Source of the DNA: Symsagittifera roscoffensis
Lineage: Eukaryota; Xenacoelomorpha; Acoela; Convolutidae
Assembly (NCBI RefSeq): GCF_963678635.1
Contig: NC_087066.1
Location: 62,300,054 to 62,364,053, forward strand
Length of the DNA: 64,000 nt
Direction: 5' to 3'
The notes below the pieces were generated by a model that was not told the DNA's origin, did no database searches, and was given only the letters and a program-made list of their open reading frames with translations. Both the position numbers and the translations under genes were made by a program. Of the stretch, positions 33,995-45,889 are shown one piece after another (position 1 is the first letter of the stretch; every line of letters starts with the position of its first letter).

Positions 33995-36490
33995 TGCATT
34001 GAAAAAGCGGACCTAAGATTTTTCTGAGGGTGAGGGGGAATTACGCACAACATAACCAATAAATATAATTTCGAAAAGCAGCAGTAAAATAAGCAAAATT
34101 CATCTTCATGGATTCTGAATGTTTTTTCTGCATTATTTTTCTGCATTATCAGAAGGAGCGTTCGCTAGTGCAAAATGTCACTGGAAGACTAGTTTCATTT
34201 TGCAGCAGCGCGTGCAAGACTGGCATTGTCGACTAGTCACAAAGTTTTAGGGTGTTGTTGAAATCGGTTGGTATGATTGCCGAAAGGGGAAGCAACACAA
34301 CATAAAATGGTTTTGGCTGAGTCGGATCAACGTTTTAACGAGTACGTGAATTTTCTAAAAAAAAAAAAAACTTTCTGCTGATTACACTTTTGAGGCGACC
34401 AGAGTGTGTTTAGTCTTTCCCAAAACAAAACAAAGACAACAGGCTGTTTTGCCACATTCACTTCGCCACAAAAATAAACTACGTTTTGGGCACTATTCCA
34501 TCATATCTACGCTTGCCAGAGACAAATGCTTAATGGAGTTTTTTAAGGTTGGTTAGCTAAACCTTGAAAATTGTAAGAAAGGCAATCCAAGCGCAGTAGT
34601 TGCATGCAAATTGTACGGACACTTTGGCAAAGTGGGGTAGTTATCAGGGTTGTCATCAAACAAAAAATCTAGAACACTGGGAACAGTGATGAAGTGGTTA
34701 CGTCTACGCCTCGTAGTAATTGAAGGGCGGACGTTTGAAGGCTCACCATGATATGTTCTTAATTGAGGGCAAAGCAATTATTATCAGCCAAGATTTTTAA
34801 ATTAGAAACAATCCAATTAATTCTTAAGCAGTAGCTCATCAGCACTTCTCCATGAAGAGCCAAACAACTTTGATGCTGGTTCTGTGCAAAAATAACTTCA
34901 ACAAAATACAAAGAAGCTTAATAGCTTACAAAAAAGTGCACTGTACAAGTTAACAAAAAATAGACAAAACAAATTCATTACAAGTCTACAGAAAACCAAA
35001 TATATACACATTGATATAAATTTTTTGATCAAGTAGTTTTTATTCAGTAGAAAACAGTTTTCAAATAGTTTTTTTTGCTCGTTAGGCTAGAAGATCACCT
35101 CATCCCAGTAACACAATTTAACATAAATTTCCATGCTTCGAACAATCAACTCGTCGATAATTTTTTTCATTAGTAACCGGGTCGAAAGGCTCAATTTATC
35201 GCTCCTGCTTATTTTTGTTCAATAAAAGGCAACTGAACAAAATGAAACATAACAAATGTCAGAGGTCACATTTGCTGCTAAATTTTTGTGAAACTTGCAT
35301 TAGAAGTTGTTTGAGAATTCAGTGTCATTTGTAAATTGTGTTCATTTTTTTTGAAAAGTAGAGTAACTGAATTTTTTAAATGAAACACAAACGGAAGAAA
35401 TTGAATATGACACCATTTAGTACCACGTCAGAACAAATTTTTGTGAGGTAGTTGAAACTGGGCGGAAAAATACAAGTTAATCCCTAGTTCCTTCACTATG
35501 TAGGTAAACAGCACTTCTCATGTGGGTAAACGTCAAAGTTATCTGTTGAACTAGTTGAACTCAATTGAGTGCAGATGTACAAGGCCTGTGAAATGATATT
35601 TGAGCGAATGCTTAGTCAAACGAGACCAAAATTTGACATAATAAAGACAAAAATGAAAAAAAAAAAAAACTAAAAATAGAGCTGCCAAGATCCATGATCT
35701 TCCTCAGCAAATTGTTACTAAGTTAAAAAGGAGAGTGAGGAACATCAATTAAACTCTGACTTTGCGTTCCTCCGAAAAAGTTCAAAATCAAGAAAATATG
35801 AAGACTTTGTGACTTATGAATTGCGGTCGACTTAAAGCTCAAACTCTTGATACTTTTGATATTAGTGGGTAAATCTGTACAGGTAACCTGCGAATTGCAC
35901 AAGGATGAAGAAAAATTAGGACTATCAATTGAAATTCATTGAAAGATAGTTAAAAAATGAATCAATCTAATTTTGTCGAGCTTCTAAAAACAACAATCAA
36001 AACCAAAAAAGAACAGTGACTCACAGTATAAGATCAAATTGTAAGGCCAAGAGGGAAACTTTGTCAAAAAAGCAAAAACCGCTGAATCTATTTTTTTAAA
36101 ATTTAGATTGGGAATTTTGAATAAAACTTGAAAAGGGGGATTGGAGCGATTAAAAAAGATATGTTAGGTCCAAACATTTTGTTTCTAGAAGCTAGTTGTT
36201 TCACACCGTATTTGTCATTCATAAGTGAACTGTTTCAGAGTAATAAGGGAGTGAACTATGATTGGAGAGAGCATTAAACGTAAGCAGACTGTTTTCAGCG
36301 GGGAAAAACCAAGGAAGTAAACAGAAAAATGTACAAAAAATTTTTAAAAAAAGCGTGAGAGTTCCAGTTGCCTACCTGTTCAACGGCAAGTTCGAGTTGC
36401 AAGAAGTTTTTGTCGGGGGGTTTTGCCAGTCTTTGAAATCCATTGAACACAGTTTGAACTTTTGGTAGCACGATTGTCTGAATGCAAGCC
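33995..36490. other. Intergenic sequence
   Basis: No supported gene. A minus-strand frame at 34553-34777 lacks motifs. Confidence 0.45.
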
Positions 36491-36494
36491 TTAA

Positions 36495-37046
36495 TCGAAG
36501 CTGAGGAAAAAGTGGAGGAAAGTATCAGACGTCCCATTAAGCTCGGTGAACAGATGCATTCGAATGCTTCTCGCAACAGCATTTCTGCCCGTAGAGGAAG
36601 TCCCCACAGCTTTCGAGCTTCTGCAAGGTATGGCATCTGAAGAAAGTCAACCGATTTTCAATTATTTCGAGGACACATATATTGGTAGACTGACTTCTCA
36701 AGGACGACAGAAGCCCAAATTTGATATGGAGCAATGGAGTTGCCATCAAAGAGTAAAAAACGACCTTCCCCGCACCAACAACGCTGTAGAAGGTTGGAAC
36801 AGCAACTTCGTGAAACTGGTCAATAGTAAGCATCCATCATTCCCAAAACTGATCGAGAAGTTCCAGGACGAGCAAAAAAACGCGGAAATACTGTTGGAAA
36901 AAATGTGCGCAGGACAAAAATTAGCCAGACCCAAAAAAGCTAAATACCAAAAACTCGACAAAAACTTGATCACTATGATTAAGTCATATCAACCCAACGA
37001 TATCATTGGGTTTTTGAAAGGATGTAGTTATAATATTAAATTATAA
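36495..37046 (+). pseudogene. C-terminal part of a MULE/FLYWCH-type transposase gene
   Basis: The frame encodes the end of the MULE transposase domain as found in FLYWCH-zinc-finger proteins of animals. It has LLATAFLPVEEVPTAFELL, IFNYFEDTYIGR, and the diagnostic LPRTNNAVEGWNSNF with the terminal-region Trp and the catalytic-region Asn/Glu context, then a charged helix. The frame opens after a stop at 36492-36494 and the first in-frame codon shared with the family is not an ATG (GTG at 36546), so the N-terminal half, including the zinc finger and the first catalytic Asp residues, is missing or lies in exons I cannot find. AATAAA follows at about 37098. Either a truncated transposon copy or the last exon of a domesticated gene; I favour a fragment. 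Confidence 0.65.
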
Positions 37047-37266
37047 TCAAAATTTTCTTTTCTTTTTAATTTTCACGTTTATTCCATATTGCCAAGCAAT
37101 AAAATTTTTCCAAGTTTGAAACCGGCAAAATAATGAATACATACAAGGTGTTGATTTTTCTTTTCCCTCCGTCCAACCCTCTAAGGTTGAACCCTTTGTT
37201 GTACCCTAGATATACCCGTTATCATCTTTACCCGAATTTCAACTTTTTTCGGAAACTTGGAAAAAT

Positions 37267-37337
37267 TTTTGTGCCGCCGGAGATTCGATCCTTTGATCTC
37301 TAGAGTTTGAGACTAACGCTTTAACTATTATACCATG
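37267..37337 (-). other. tRNA-like sequence (pseudo-tRNA or SINE head)
   Basis: Reading on the minus strand, ACTCATGGTATAATAGTTAA and the following bases resemble a tRNA D arm. A TTAG/CTAG stem with loop CTCAAAC offers a CAA anticodon, and GGATCGAATCTCC resembles a B box. The acceptor ends do not pair, so it is not a functional tRNA. Confidence 0.3.
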
Positions 37338-37349
37338 AGTCCTTTGATT

Positions 37350-38990
37350 TTCATCCGAATTATTGTTCCAAATTTGGCTCTTTGATCTTTAATTGCCCCT
37401 GTTTGAGTTTTCAAAGCGTAGATCAATTCTGTCGGCGCCAAAAGATCAAGGTCATGAAATTCAACTGGTTTTGGACTGTTTTGTATGGGACTGTTTTTTA
37501 GAACCTTTTTTTGATGTTTCGGACTCTTTTGTATGGGACTGTTTTGTATATGCACCGTGTCGGGAGTTAAGATTAGCTTTCGGAGCGGTGACAATAAAAA
37601 AAAATAGTGGTCCCTGCAAAGGCAACAGACTTAGAGAATATAAGTCAAGAGATCGAGCAAATACTCCCACATAAGACAGATTATGCGCATAATTATTGAT
37701 TAATCGAGACTGAAAGTCAATCTCAAATAACTATTGTTACAAAAAGTGTATTTTGAGTAATGTCCAAACTGAGGAACTACAACTTTATTCTGAGAAAAAA
37801 AACATACGACGCCTAAAGTAACAAAACTAAACGAGACTAACTATTGGCCTAGTTTGTTTAAAAAATTCAGCCTATAAAAACCGTCTGCAACTACGACAAC
37901 AAGTAATGGTTTCCGTTGTTTCTGAAAAGTAAACATAAAGACATCTGAAGAACTTTGAGAAAAATACACGGCAGCTAAAAAATTTTATAACATAAAAATA
38001 TTTTAAGGAAATGACAATGACAAGAACCTGAAGATGAGGAATTTGTCTAAAAATTACAAAAATTGTTCATAGCTGAAGCAGTTTTGCGATGTGGTGAAAG
38101 AGGTAAGTTTAAACCCCAATTTACGCTCTGCAGCGCTGTTCAAGCCGCTGTGGAATCCATAAAATGAAAGTAAGGGACGCCAAGTTCTAACAACGCCAAA
38201 TTTCTTTAAAAACCATTAAGAATTTACAATTAACAAGTTTATAACTTGGTTAACAACCAAGAAGTAGAGCTCTCGAAATAGAGAGGTACTCACTGCTGCT
38301 AAACGATACAAGCTGATAAATGTAACTTCTGAAAAAACAGTATGCCAAAAAATTTAAAGCACAAGCTAAAAAACTTTGCAAAGGTCCTTCACTGGAAAGG
38401 ACTGAAATTATATACCACACAGAGCTTTTTCCTTGATAACACCAAGCTTGTACGAAGCTTGATTGTTACCCAAACTGGCGCCATCCAAACTGTGGCGAGG
38501 CCAATCAGGAGCCTCTCCTTACTCCTCTGTCATCCAGATGAAACCAAAAAAAAACATCTAAATGCGGTGCTTCTGTGCTACAATAACTTTTGGCTGATCA
38601 CTATTTATAATGCTCCGTTTCAAATTTTTTTCTTCCAATTGCAATGCAGAGTTTACTGATAAATCATTCATGTCAAAAAATGATTAATCGATCAATCAAA
38701 AATCAGCGTAGACCTGTAAGTATGTTACAATTAGATTATGGCTGTTTTTTTGTCCTGATGGAAGCATCAGATCACAGCGACGTGAAAAAAAAAACATTTT
38801 TCACGCATTTGAGTTCCAACAGACTTATTTTTAAAAAGTGTTAGCGGATTTTTTCCGCGGAATCCGATATCATATGCTTTAATTTTCCTAGACCAAATTT
38901 TTTAGAGTTTAATTGTGTATCAAATGCATTTCACTTTTTCATGGAGTCCAATAAAATTTAAAACAAGTTTTCAGTTCAGCAAGTGTCAGT
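37350..38990. other. Intergenic sequence
   Basis: No supported gene. The words GGACTGTTTTGTATGGGACT repeat imperfectly at 37470-37560. The open frame at 38342-38659 starts with a true ATG but shows no recognisable motif. Confidence 0.4.
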
Positions 38991-38994
38991 TTTT

Positions 38995-39350
38995 GTTCCG
39001 ACTTTCGATACGAAAGTAACGGAATATTTGTGCTCGGGGTGGGTTTTTTTTTCTTCAGACAAATTTCGACTTTTTAACTAGCCATTTTTGACGGAGTCTT
39101 ATAAATCGTTCCAAATTGGTTGAACGAAGCTTATTTGCCATAATTGATTTGTTACAAGGAACGAAATCTACCTTTTTGTACTTTATATGGCGTGTGGGGA
39201 GATGATTTTCATTAAAAAAATTCAAATTTTAGAAAAAAAAATTTCATTTTATTTTATTTCATTTAATTTTTTTTTGTATTACTGCTGCTCAATAAACCTT
39301 AAAAGGCAGTCGGAACGTTCAGGGCTTCGCCCTGATACGAGCAGTCTTGT
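38995..39350 (+). mobile_element. Dispersed repeat family R1, copy 2 (internally deleted)
   Basis: It has both ends of the family (GTTCCGACTTTCGATACGAA start; CAGGGCTTCGCCCTG hairpin and CTTGT end) but lacks about 180 bp from the middle. It abuts copy 3 head to tail with one T between them. Confidence 0.65.
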
Positions 39351-39351
39351 T

Positions 39352-39890
39352 GTTCCGACTTTCGATACGAAAGTAAAGGAATATTTGTGCTCGGGGTGGG
39401 TTTTTTTTTCTTCAGACAAATTTCGACTTTTTAACTAGCCATTTTTGACGGAATTTTTTTATATCATTCAAAAAGTATTGTTGTCCTGAGCTTAAATTTG
39501 AAAAGATATTTCACCTGTGATCATTTTTCGTAAAGTTATGAGGGTTTAAAGATTGCCATTTTGGCCATTTTGACCAATTTGGGACAATTAAAAGGCAATA
39601 CAAGTCGCGCTATTAACGCGTAAGCGGAGATTTAATCCGTCTTATAACGTTCCAAATTGGTTGAACGAAGCTTAATTGCCATAACTGATTTGTTACAAGG
39701 AACGAAATGTATCTTTTTGTACTTTATATGGCGTGTTGGGGGATGATTTTCATAAAAAGTTTCAAATTTTAGAAAAAAAAATTTCATTTTATTTTATTTC
39801 ACTTAATTTTTTTATGTATTACTGCAGCTCAATAAACCTTAAAAGGCAGTCAGAACATTCAGGGCTTCGCCCTGATACGAGCAGTCTTGT
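39352..39890 (+). mobile_element. Dispersed repeat family R1, copy 3 (full length)
   Basis: A complete copy of about 540 bp with the 5' palindromic end and the 3' hairpin end. It is duplicated at 41572-42110 as part of the 2220-bp duplication. Confidence 0.65.
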
Positions 39891-41571
39891 TTTACTTTAA
39901 TGATCTTCTTTTACGTCAACCGAAGGACGCATTTGGTCTCTACTTAGATGATTTTGATGAAAAAATGCGCTTTTTCAGGCAGCCTTTCTCCTGAGTGTAG
40001 ATTGGTGATGTATAAATTTTGACTTTACTATGCAGTACTAATTAATGGTTGTTTTTGAGTGGTTTAGAGGGTCATATGGAGAAGAAAAAGGTCCAATCTA
40101 CTGCCACCTTTCCTGTCAAATCCGATTAGATTTGAGACCTTTCGTCTCTTGCTTCTGAAAGGTTTGATCTATGGTTCGGCCGTCTGCGACTTGTGATTCA
40201 ACCCTGTTGGAGATGAGAATCGAAGCAATTCGAACGTCTCAGAATGGGTCGAGAACCAGACATCATAGAGCTTTTCAGCCGATTATCTCAGCCACAAGAA
40301 ATCAGCTTAGTCATTGGATTCCGGTTTGAGCTGGAAAACCACGGTTTTTTAAATTATAAAATAGAAAGGCTCAAATTCTGTTCAGTTTCATTCATCTACG
40401 CCAAAAGTTTGGTAAAAAAAACCTAAAAATTTAAATCTATTTTTTCAAAACCAGTGACTCAAAAGCGGTTCTCTGTAAAGAGCTGAACAGCTCACATGCT
40501 GTGGTCCTTTCCCTCGGATAAATTGTCCTAAGTTAATAAAAAGACGCTCCAAAATTCTTAAATTTTAATCCCGAGACATAAACGGAACGCGTGTTTAACT
40601 TGTTATGATCGACATTTAGAACATCTGTGTTGAGTTTCTGGTGTCAAGTCGGCTGTGAAGTTTTAGATTCTTTAGTTATTGATCCGTAGAGCCAGTTTTC
40701 ACTTAAGCCGACAGAGAACATGAGACTGCAACCAACTTCGGATTAAGTCAAGTTTAACTTTCTCAATTTTAAAACCAAGCTTCAGTAACCATAAAAACAG
40801 TATTTTTGATGCAGACCGCTTAATAAGCCGAAATGATACGTAAAAATCACAAATCAAGAGGAAGGGTGGTTTGTCAATGAAACTTTTTTCTCAAAAACTT
40901 TTTTACTCTCAAATTGAAAGTTCAGCTGAAAAATATGTTCTGTGAAGCTTTTCACTATCGAACCTAGCTAGTAAAGAAAATGAGATCCTTGCAATGAATA
41001 ACTCAATGGTTAATCATTTACAAACAGTAACCTTGGGGTAATTTTCTCATTTTGCATTAAGGGGGAGAGGTTGTTTGAATAATATATCAAAAAAGGGTCA
41101 TATCTCAAAGACACTTATTCTTACTAGTTTTTACAAAAAATTAGTTAAGCTTTATTTTGTCACAGGTTTGAGAAATTACATTATGAGCCGCAGATACTGA
41201 GTTTTTGACTTCTCAAGTGAAAAATCTTCTTTAAGCGAATTTTCTATCATTGGGGAAGACAAATTTCGACTTTTTCAGACAAATTTCGACTTTTTAACTA
41301 GCCATTTTTGACGGAGTCTTATAAATCGTTCCAAATTGGTTGAACGAAGCTTATTTGCCATAATTGATTTGTTACAAGGAACGAAATCTACCTTTTTGTA
41401 CTTTATATGGCGTGTGGGGAGATGATTTTCATTAAAAAAATTCAAATTTTAGAAAAAAAAATTTCATTTTATTTTATTTCATTTAATTTTTTTTTGTATT
41501 ACTGCTGCTCAATAAACCTTAAAAGGCAGTCGGAACGTTCAGGGCTTCGCCCTGATACGAGCAGTCTTGTT

Positions 41572-42110
41572 GTTCCGACTTTCGATACGAAAGTAAAGGA
41601 ATATTTGTGCTCGGGGTGGGTTTTTTTTTCTTCAGACAAATTTCGACTTTTTAACTAGCCATTTTTGACGGAATTTTTTTATATCATTCAAAAAGTATTG
41701 TTGTCCTGAGCTTAAATTTGAAAAGATATTTCACCTGTGATCATTTTTCGTAAAGTTATGAGGGTTTAAAGATTGCCATTTTGGCCATTTTGACCAATTT
41801 GGGACAATTAAAAGGCAATACAATTCGCGCTATTAACGCGTAAGCGGAGATTTAATCCGTCTTATAACGTTCCAAATTGGTTGAACGAAGCTTAATTGCC
41901 ATAACTGATTTGTTACAAGGAACGAAATGTATCTTTTTGTACTTTATATGGCGTGTTGGGGGATGATTTTCATAAAAAGTTTCAAATTTTAGAAAAAAAA
42001 ATTTCATTTTATTTTATTTCACTTAATTTTTTTATGTATTACTGCAGCTCAATAAACCTTAAAAGGCAGTCAGAACATTCAGGGCTTCGCCCTGATACGA
42101 GCAGTCTTGT
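41572..42110 (+). mobile_element. Dispersed repeat family R1, copy 3 duplicate
   Basis: The second copy of the 39352-39890 element. It is preceded at 41281-41570 by the 3' part of copy 2. Confidence 0.65.
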
Positions 42111-43489
42111 TTTACTTTAATGATCTTCTTTTACGTCAACCGAAGGACGCATTTGGTCTCTACTTAGATGATTTTGATGAAAAAATGCGCTTTTTCAGGC
42201 AGCCTTTCTCCTGAGTGTAGATTGGTGATGTATAAATTTTGACTTTACTATGCAGTACTAATTAATGGTTGTTTTTGAGTGGTTTAGAGGGTCATATGGA
42301 GAAGAAAAAGGTCCAATCTACTGCCACCTTTCCTGTCAAATCCGATTAGATTTGAGACCTTTCGTCTCTTGCTTCTGAAAGGTTTGATCTATGGTTCGGC
42401 CGTCTGCGACTTGTGATTCAACCCTGTTGGAGATGAGAATCGAAGCAATTCGAACGTCTCAGAATGGGTCGAGAACCAGACATCATAGAGCTTTTCAGCC
42501 GATTATCTCAGCCACAAGAAATCAGCTTAGTCATTGGATTCCGGTTTGAGCTGGAAAACCACGGTTTTTTAAATTATAAAATAGAAAGGCTCAAATTCTT
42601 TTCAGTTTCATTCATCTACGCCACAAGTTTGGTAAAAAAAACCTAAAAATTTAAATCTATTTTTTCAAAACCAGTGACTCAAAAGCGGTTCTCTGTAAAG
42701 AGCTGAACAGCTCACATGCTGTGGTCCTTTCCCTCGGATAAATTGTCCTAAGTTAATAAAAAGACGCTCCAAAATTCTTAAATTTTAATCCCGAGACATA
42801 AACGGAACGCGTGTTTAACTTGTTATGATCGACATTTAGAACATCTGTGTTGAGTTTCTGGTGTCAAGTCGGCTGTGAAGTTTTAGATTCTTTAGTTATT
42901 GATCCGTAGAGCCAGTTTTCACTTAAGCCGACAGAGAACATGAGACTGCAACCAACTTCGGATTAAGTCAAGTTTAACTTTCTCAATTTTAAAACCAAGC
43001 TTCAGTAACCATAAAAACAGTATTTTTGATGCAGACCGCTTAATAAGCCGAAATGATACGTAAAAATCACAAATCAAGAGGAAGGGTGGTTTGTCAATGA
43101 AACTTTTTTCTCAAAAACTTTTTTACTCTCAAATTGAAAGTTCAGCTGAAAAATATGTTCTGTGAAGCTTTTCACTATCGAACCTAGCTAGTAAAGAAAA
43201 TGAGATCCTTGCAATGAATAACTCAATGGTTAATCATTTACAAACAGTAACCTTGGGGTAATTTTCTCATTTTGCATTAAGGGGGAGAGGTTGTTTGAAT
43301 AATATATCAAAAAAGGGTCATATCTCAAAGACACTTATTCTTACTAGTTTTTACAAAAAATTAGTTAAGCTTTATTTTGTCACAGGTTTGAGAAATTACA
43401 TTATGAGCCGCAGATACTGAGTTTTTGACTTCTCAAGTGAAAAATCTTCTTTAAGCGAATTTTCTATCATTGGGGAAGACAGGCTTATT

Positions 43490-44680
43490 TTGTTCTACAA
43501 AAAAAACTCCTGCAAATGGACTAAAGCGAAAGCAAAAATATGCAAGGCTTCTAGGTCTGAACATTTAATTTAAATCTTTTACAAATGTTCAAATGCTTTT
43601 ATAACAAATTTGAAGGCCGTAAAATGGTTAGTTGTGGTTCGCTTTCTAACTATAAGGTAAGTTTAATTACTTCTGGGCTATTTTGATAGCAGACAATGTT
43701 CACCAAGGCGTGAAGAAAATGTGAAGAAATATTTATTTCTTCAAACAAACAGCTGGGAGTTTGAATGTATTTGTAAAGTTGACCGCGTCACGCATTCAAA
43801 ACAAATCAACAAAAACAAATTTTCTTGAAATTTATTTCGAGAAATGAAGAAAGTCTTGTCTACTTTGATGAAAAACTTTGACTGAGATTGTTAGACTTGT
43901 TCATAAAAATTATCAAAACCAACCTGAGAGCTTAAGTTATTGATAATCGAATCTTTTTAGAAGTAACTCAAAGTTGTTCAAATTTATTTCAAATGACTTC
44001 TAAATCTCAATTATAAAATCTCCAATTATAGGCGATAACAAAACTGCTCGTAATTCCAAAAAACACTGAATAATCTTACTGCCATTTAACTGGTCTCCTA
44101 AAAACTTTGGTCAGGAAATTTTTGGGCAATTATAATTTGAAGGTCCCGTTTCAACATCCAAAAAACATCTTTCAAAGTAAGACAAAGATCCGATTTAAAC
44201 CGTTTGCTTGAAAGGTGATTTTGCCGAGCTTAAAGTGATTGCTGCAGTCGCGCCAACGTGTTGTGAGCTTGCCAAGAGAGACTAGGATTAAATATATATA
44301 GGGCATTGCAATTTTCGAAAGTTGGAAAAAAAATGCAATAACATGCTCCAACAGCTTTCAAGTTTCTCACTACTGCTCTGTGCACCAACAAAAATTAGAT
44401 AAAGAATTGCTCAAAAAATTTTCAAACTAAATTATTGCTTCTCTGATACAACATCGGAGAGAAATCAATTATTTCAAAAATTTTAAAAAAAAATTTAAAA
44501 TTCAAAATTATTTGGAGAGAAATCAGTAAGTTTGCGGCATAAATCTCACAAAATATTTTAATTGGAGATTTTCATAGCCTATAAATTGAAAAAATATAAC
44601 AGTGTGATGTTCACTTTAAGTCTTTAGAAGTTTCAAGATTGATTCCGAGATAAAAAAAATAGAATTACCAATAGCAAACA
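43490..44680. other. AT-rich intergenic sequence
   Basis: I see no gene or repeat. Confidence 0.5.
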
Positions 44681-44685
44681 TACCT

Positions 44686-45882
44686 ACCCGCACTGAAGTT
44701 TCTCGGATAAAAATAGATTATATTGAGATTATTATAATCGATTATGTGCAACCAATTTAAGCAACATTTTCTATTGTAATAGAAAGAAAATAGATTATTT
44801 TCATCAAGAAAATATTGCCTTGTAATTCCACTAAAATGTGTTTTTATCTCCACATAATCTCAACAAAATTATTTTTTTCGCCCTGAAATTGCCATAAAAT
44901 TGCAATAAAATCTATTGTTTTCGCCATAAAACTGCCATAAAATTGCAACAAAAACTATCTCTATCGTCATAAAAATGCAGTAAAATCTAGGATCCAAAAC
45001 ATCAATTATGTTGTCATAAAATTAGATCTAAATTCGATTTTTTTTGCAGAATTTTGCAAGTTTTGCGGGAATGCCTCAACTGCAAGTTTTGCGGTTAAAC
45101 TGGTAGGGGGGAATTTGTGGTTTAAAAAAAAACAGAAAATGAAGTGTTAAACTGCGACAATTTTAAAAACAGAGATCAAAAAGTATAGAAATTTTGTTCT
45201 GAAATGTAACATTTTATGAAACGTAATACGTATCAACAGTAAAATGAAGTGTTAAACTGTAACGATTTTAAAAACAGAGATCAAAAAGTATAGAAATTTT
45301 GTTCTGAAATGTAACATTTTATGAAACGTAATACGTATCAACAGTAAAATGAAGTTTTAAACAGCGACGAATTTAAAAAGAGAGACCAAAAAGTATAAAA
45401 ATTTTGTTCTGAAATGTAACATTTTATGAAACGTAATACGTATCGAAGGCATTAAACAGGAAATAAGATAACTTTGAATAAATTGTAATTTTCATGAATA
45501 ACTTCTCAAAAAAATCCATTATAATCGATTAAAATCGATTATAATGGATTATATTGACAAAAAAAATATTAGGATTATTAGGATTATAATTTTAATGGAT
45601 TATAATTCATTATTTTGTCATTTTATTGCGGACCATATTATGACAATATAATCGATTATGAACCATGGGCGCTCGCTGCGGAAATCTATTATCATCTATT
45701 ATAATTTAAATTTAATCGACATAAAAAATAAAGTTTTTAATGGATTTTTATCTCCATATAATTGATTATTCTACTCTGCGACCACAAAATCACTAGATAA
45801 TTGATTATTAAAAGAATAGTTTTTTGTTCGACCACAAAATCGCCAGATAATAGATAATAATCGGAGAAACTTCGGTGCGGGT
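44686..45882. mobile_element. 1.2-kb non-autonomous element with 19-bp terminal inverted repeats
   Basis: ACCCGCACTGAAGTTTCTC (44686-44704) and its reverse complement with one mismatch (45864-45882) bound the element. The interior is rich in ATTATAATCGATTA-type words and has no coding capacity. It carries three copies of a 105-bp repeat. Target duplication is unclear: the flanks read TA and TG, which would fit a decayed TA duplication of a Tc1/mariner-like or similar element. Confidence 0.7.
45141..45455 (+). repeat. Three 105-bp tandem repeats
   Basis: The word GAAGTGTTAAACTG or a variant recurs at 45141, 45246 and 45351. The unit includes ATTTTATGAAACGTAATACG. Located inside the terminal-inverted-repeat element. 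Confidence 0.85.
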
Positions 45883-45889
45883 GCAGTCA

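Larger units (their letters stand above)
39041..43480 (+). repeat. 2220-bp direct tandem duplication
   Basis: 39041-41260 and 41261-43480 are copies in the same orientation at an offset of exactly 2220. They are almost identical: I see only a few single-base differences, such as 39604 and 40380. The first 12-20 bases differ. The join at 41261-41280 contains an extra AAATTTCGACTTTTTCAGAC next to a second AAATTTCGAC, a local stutter at the breakpoint. The unit contains R1 repeat copies and no recognised gene. The 60-codon frame at 40244 and its duplicate at 42464 have ATG starts but no motif. Confidence 0.95.
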
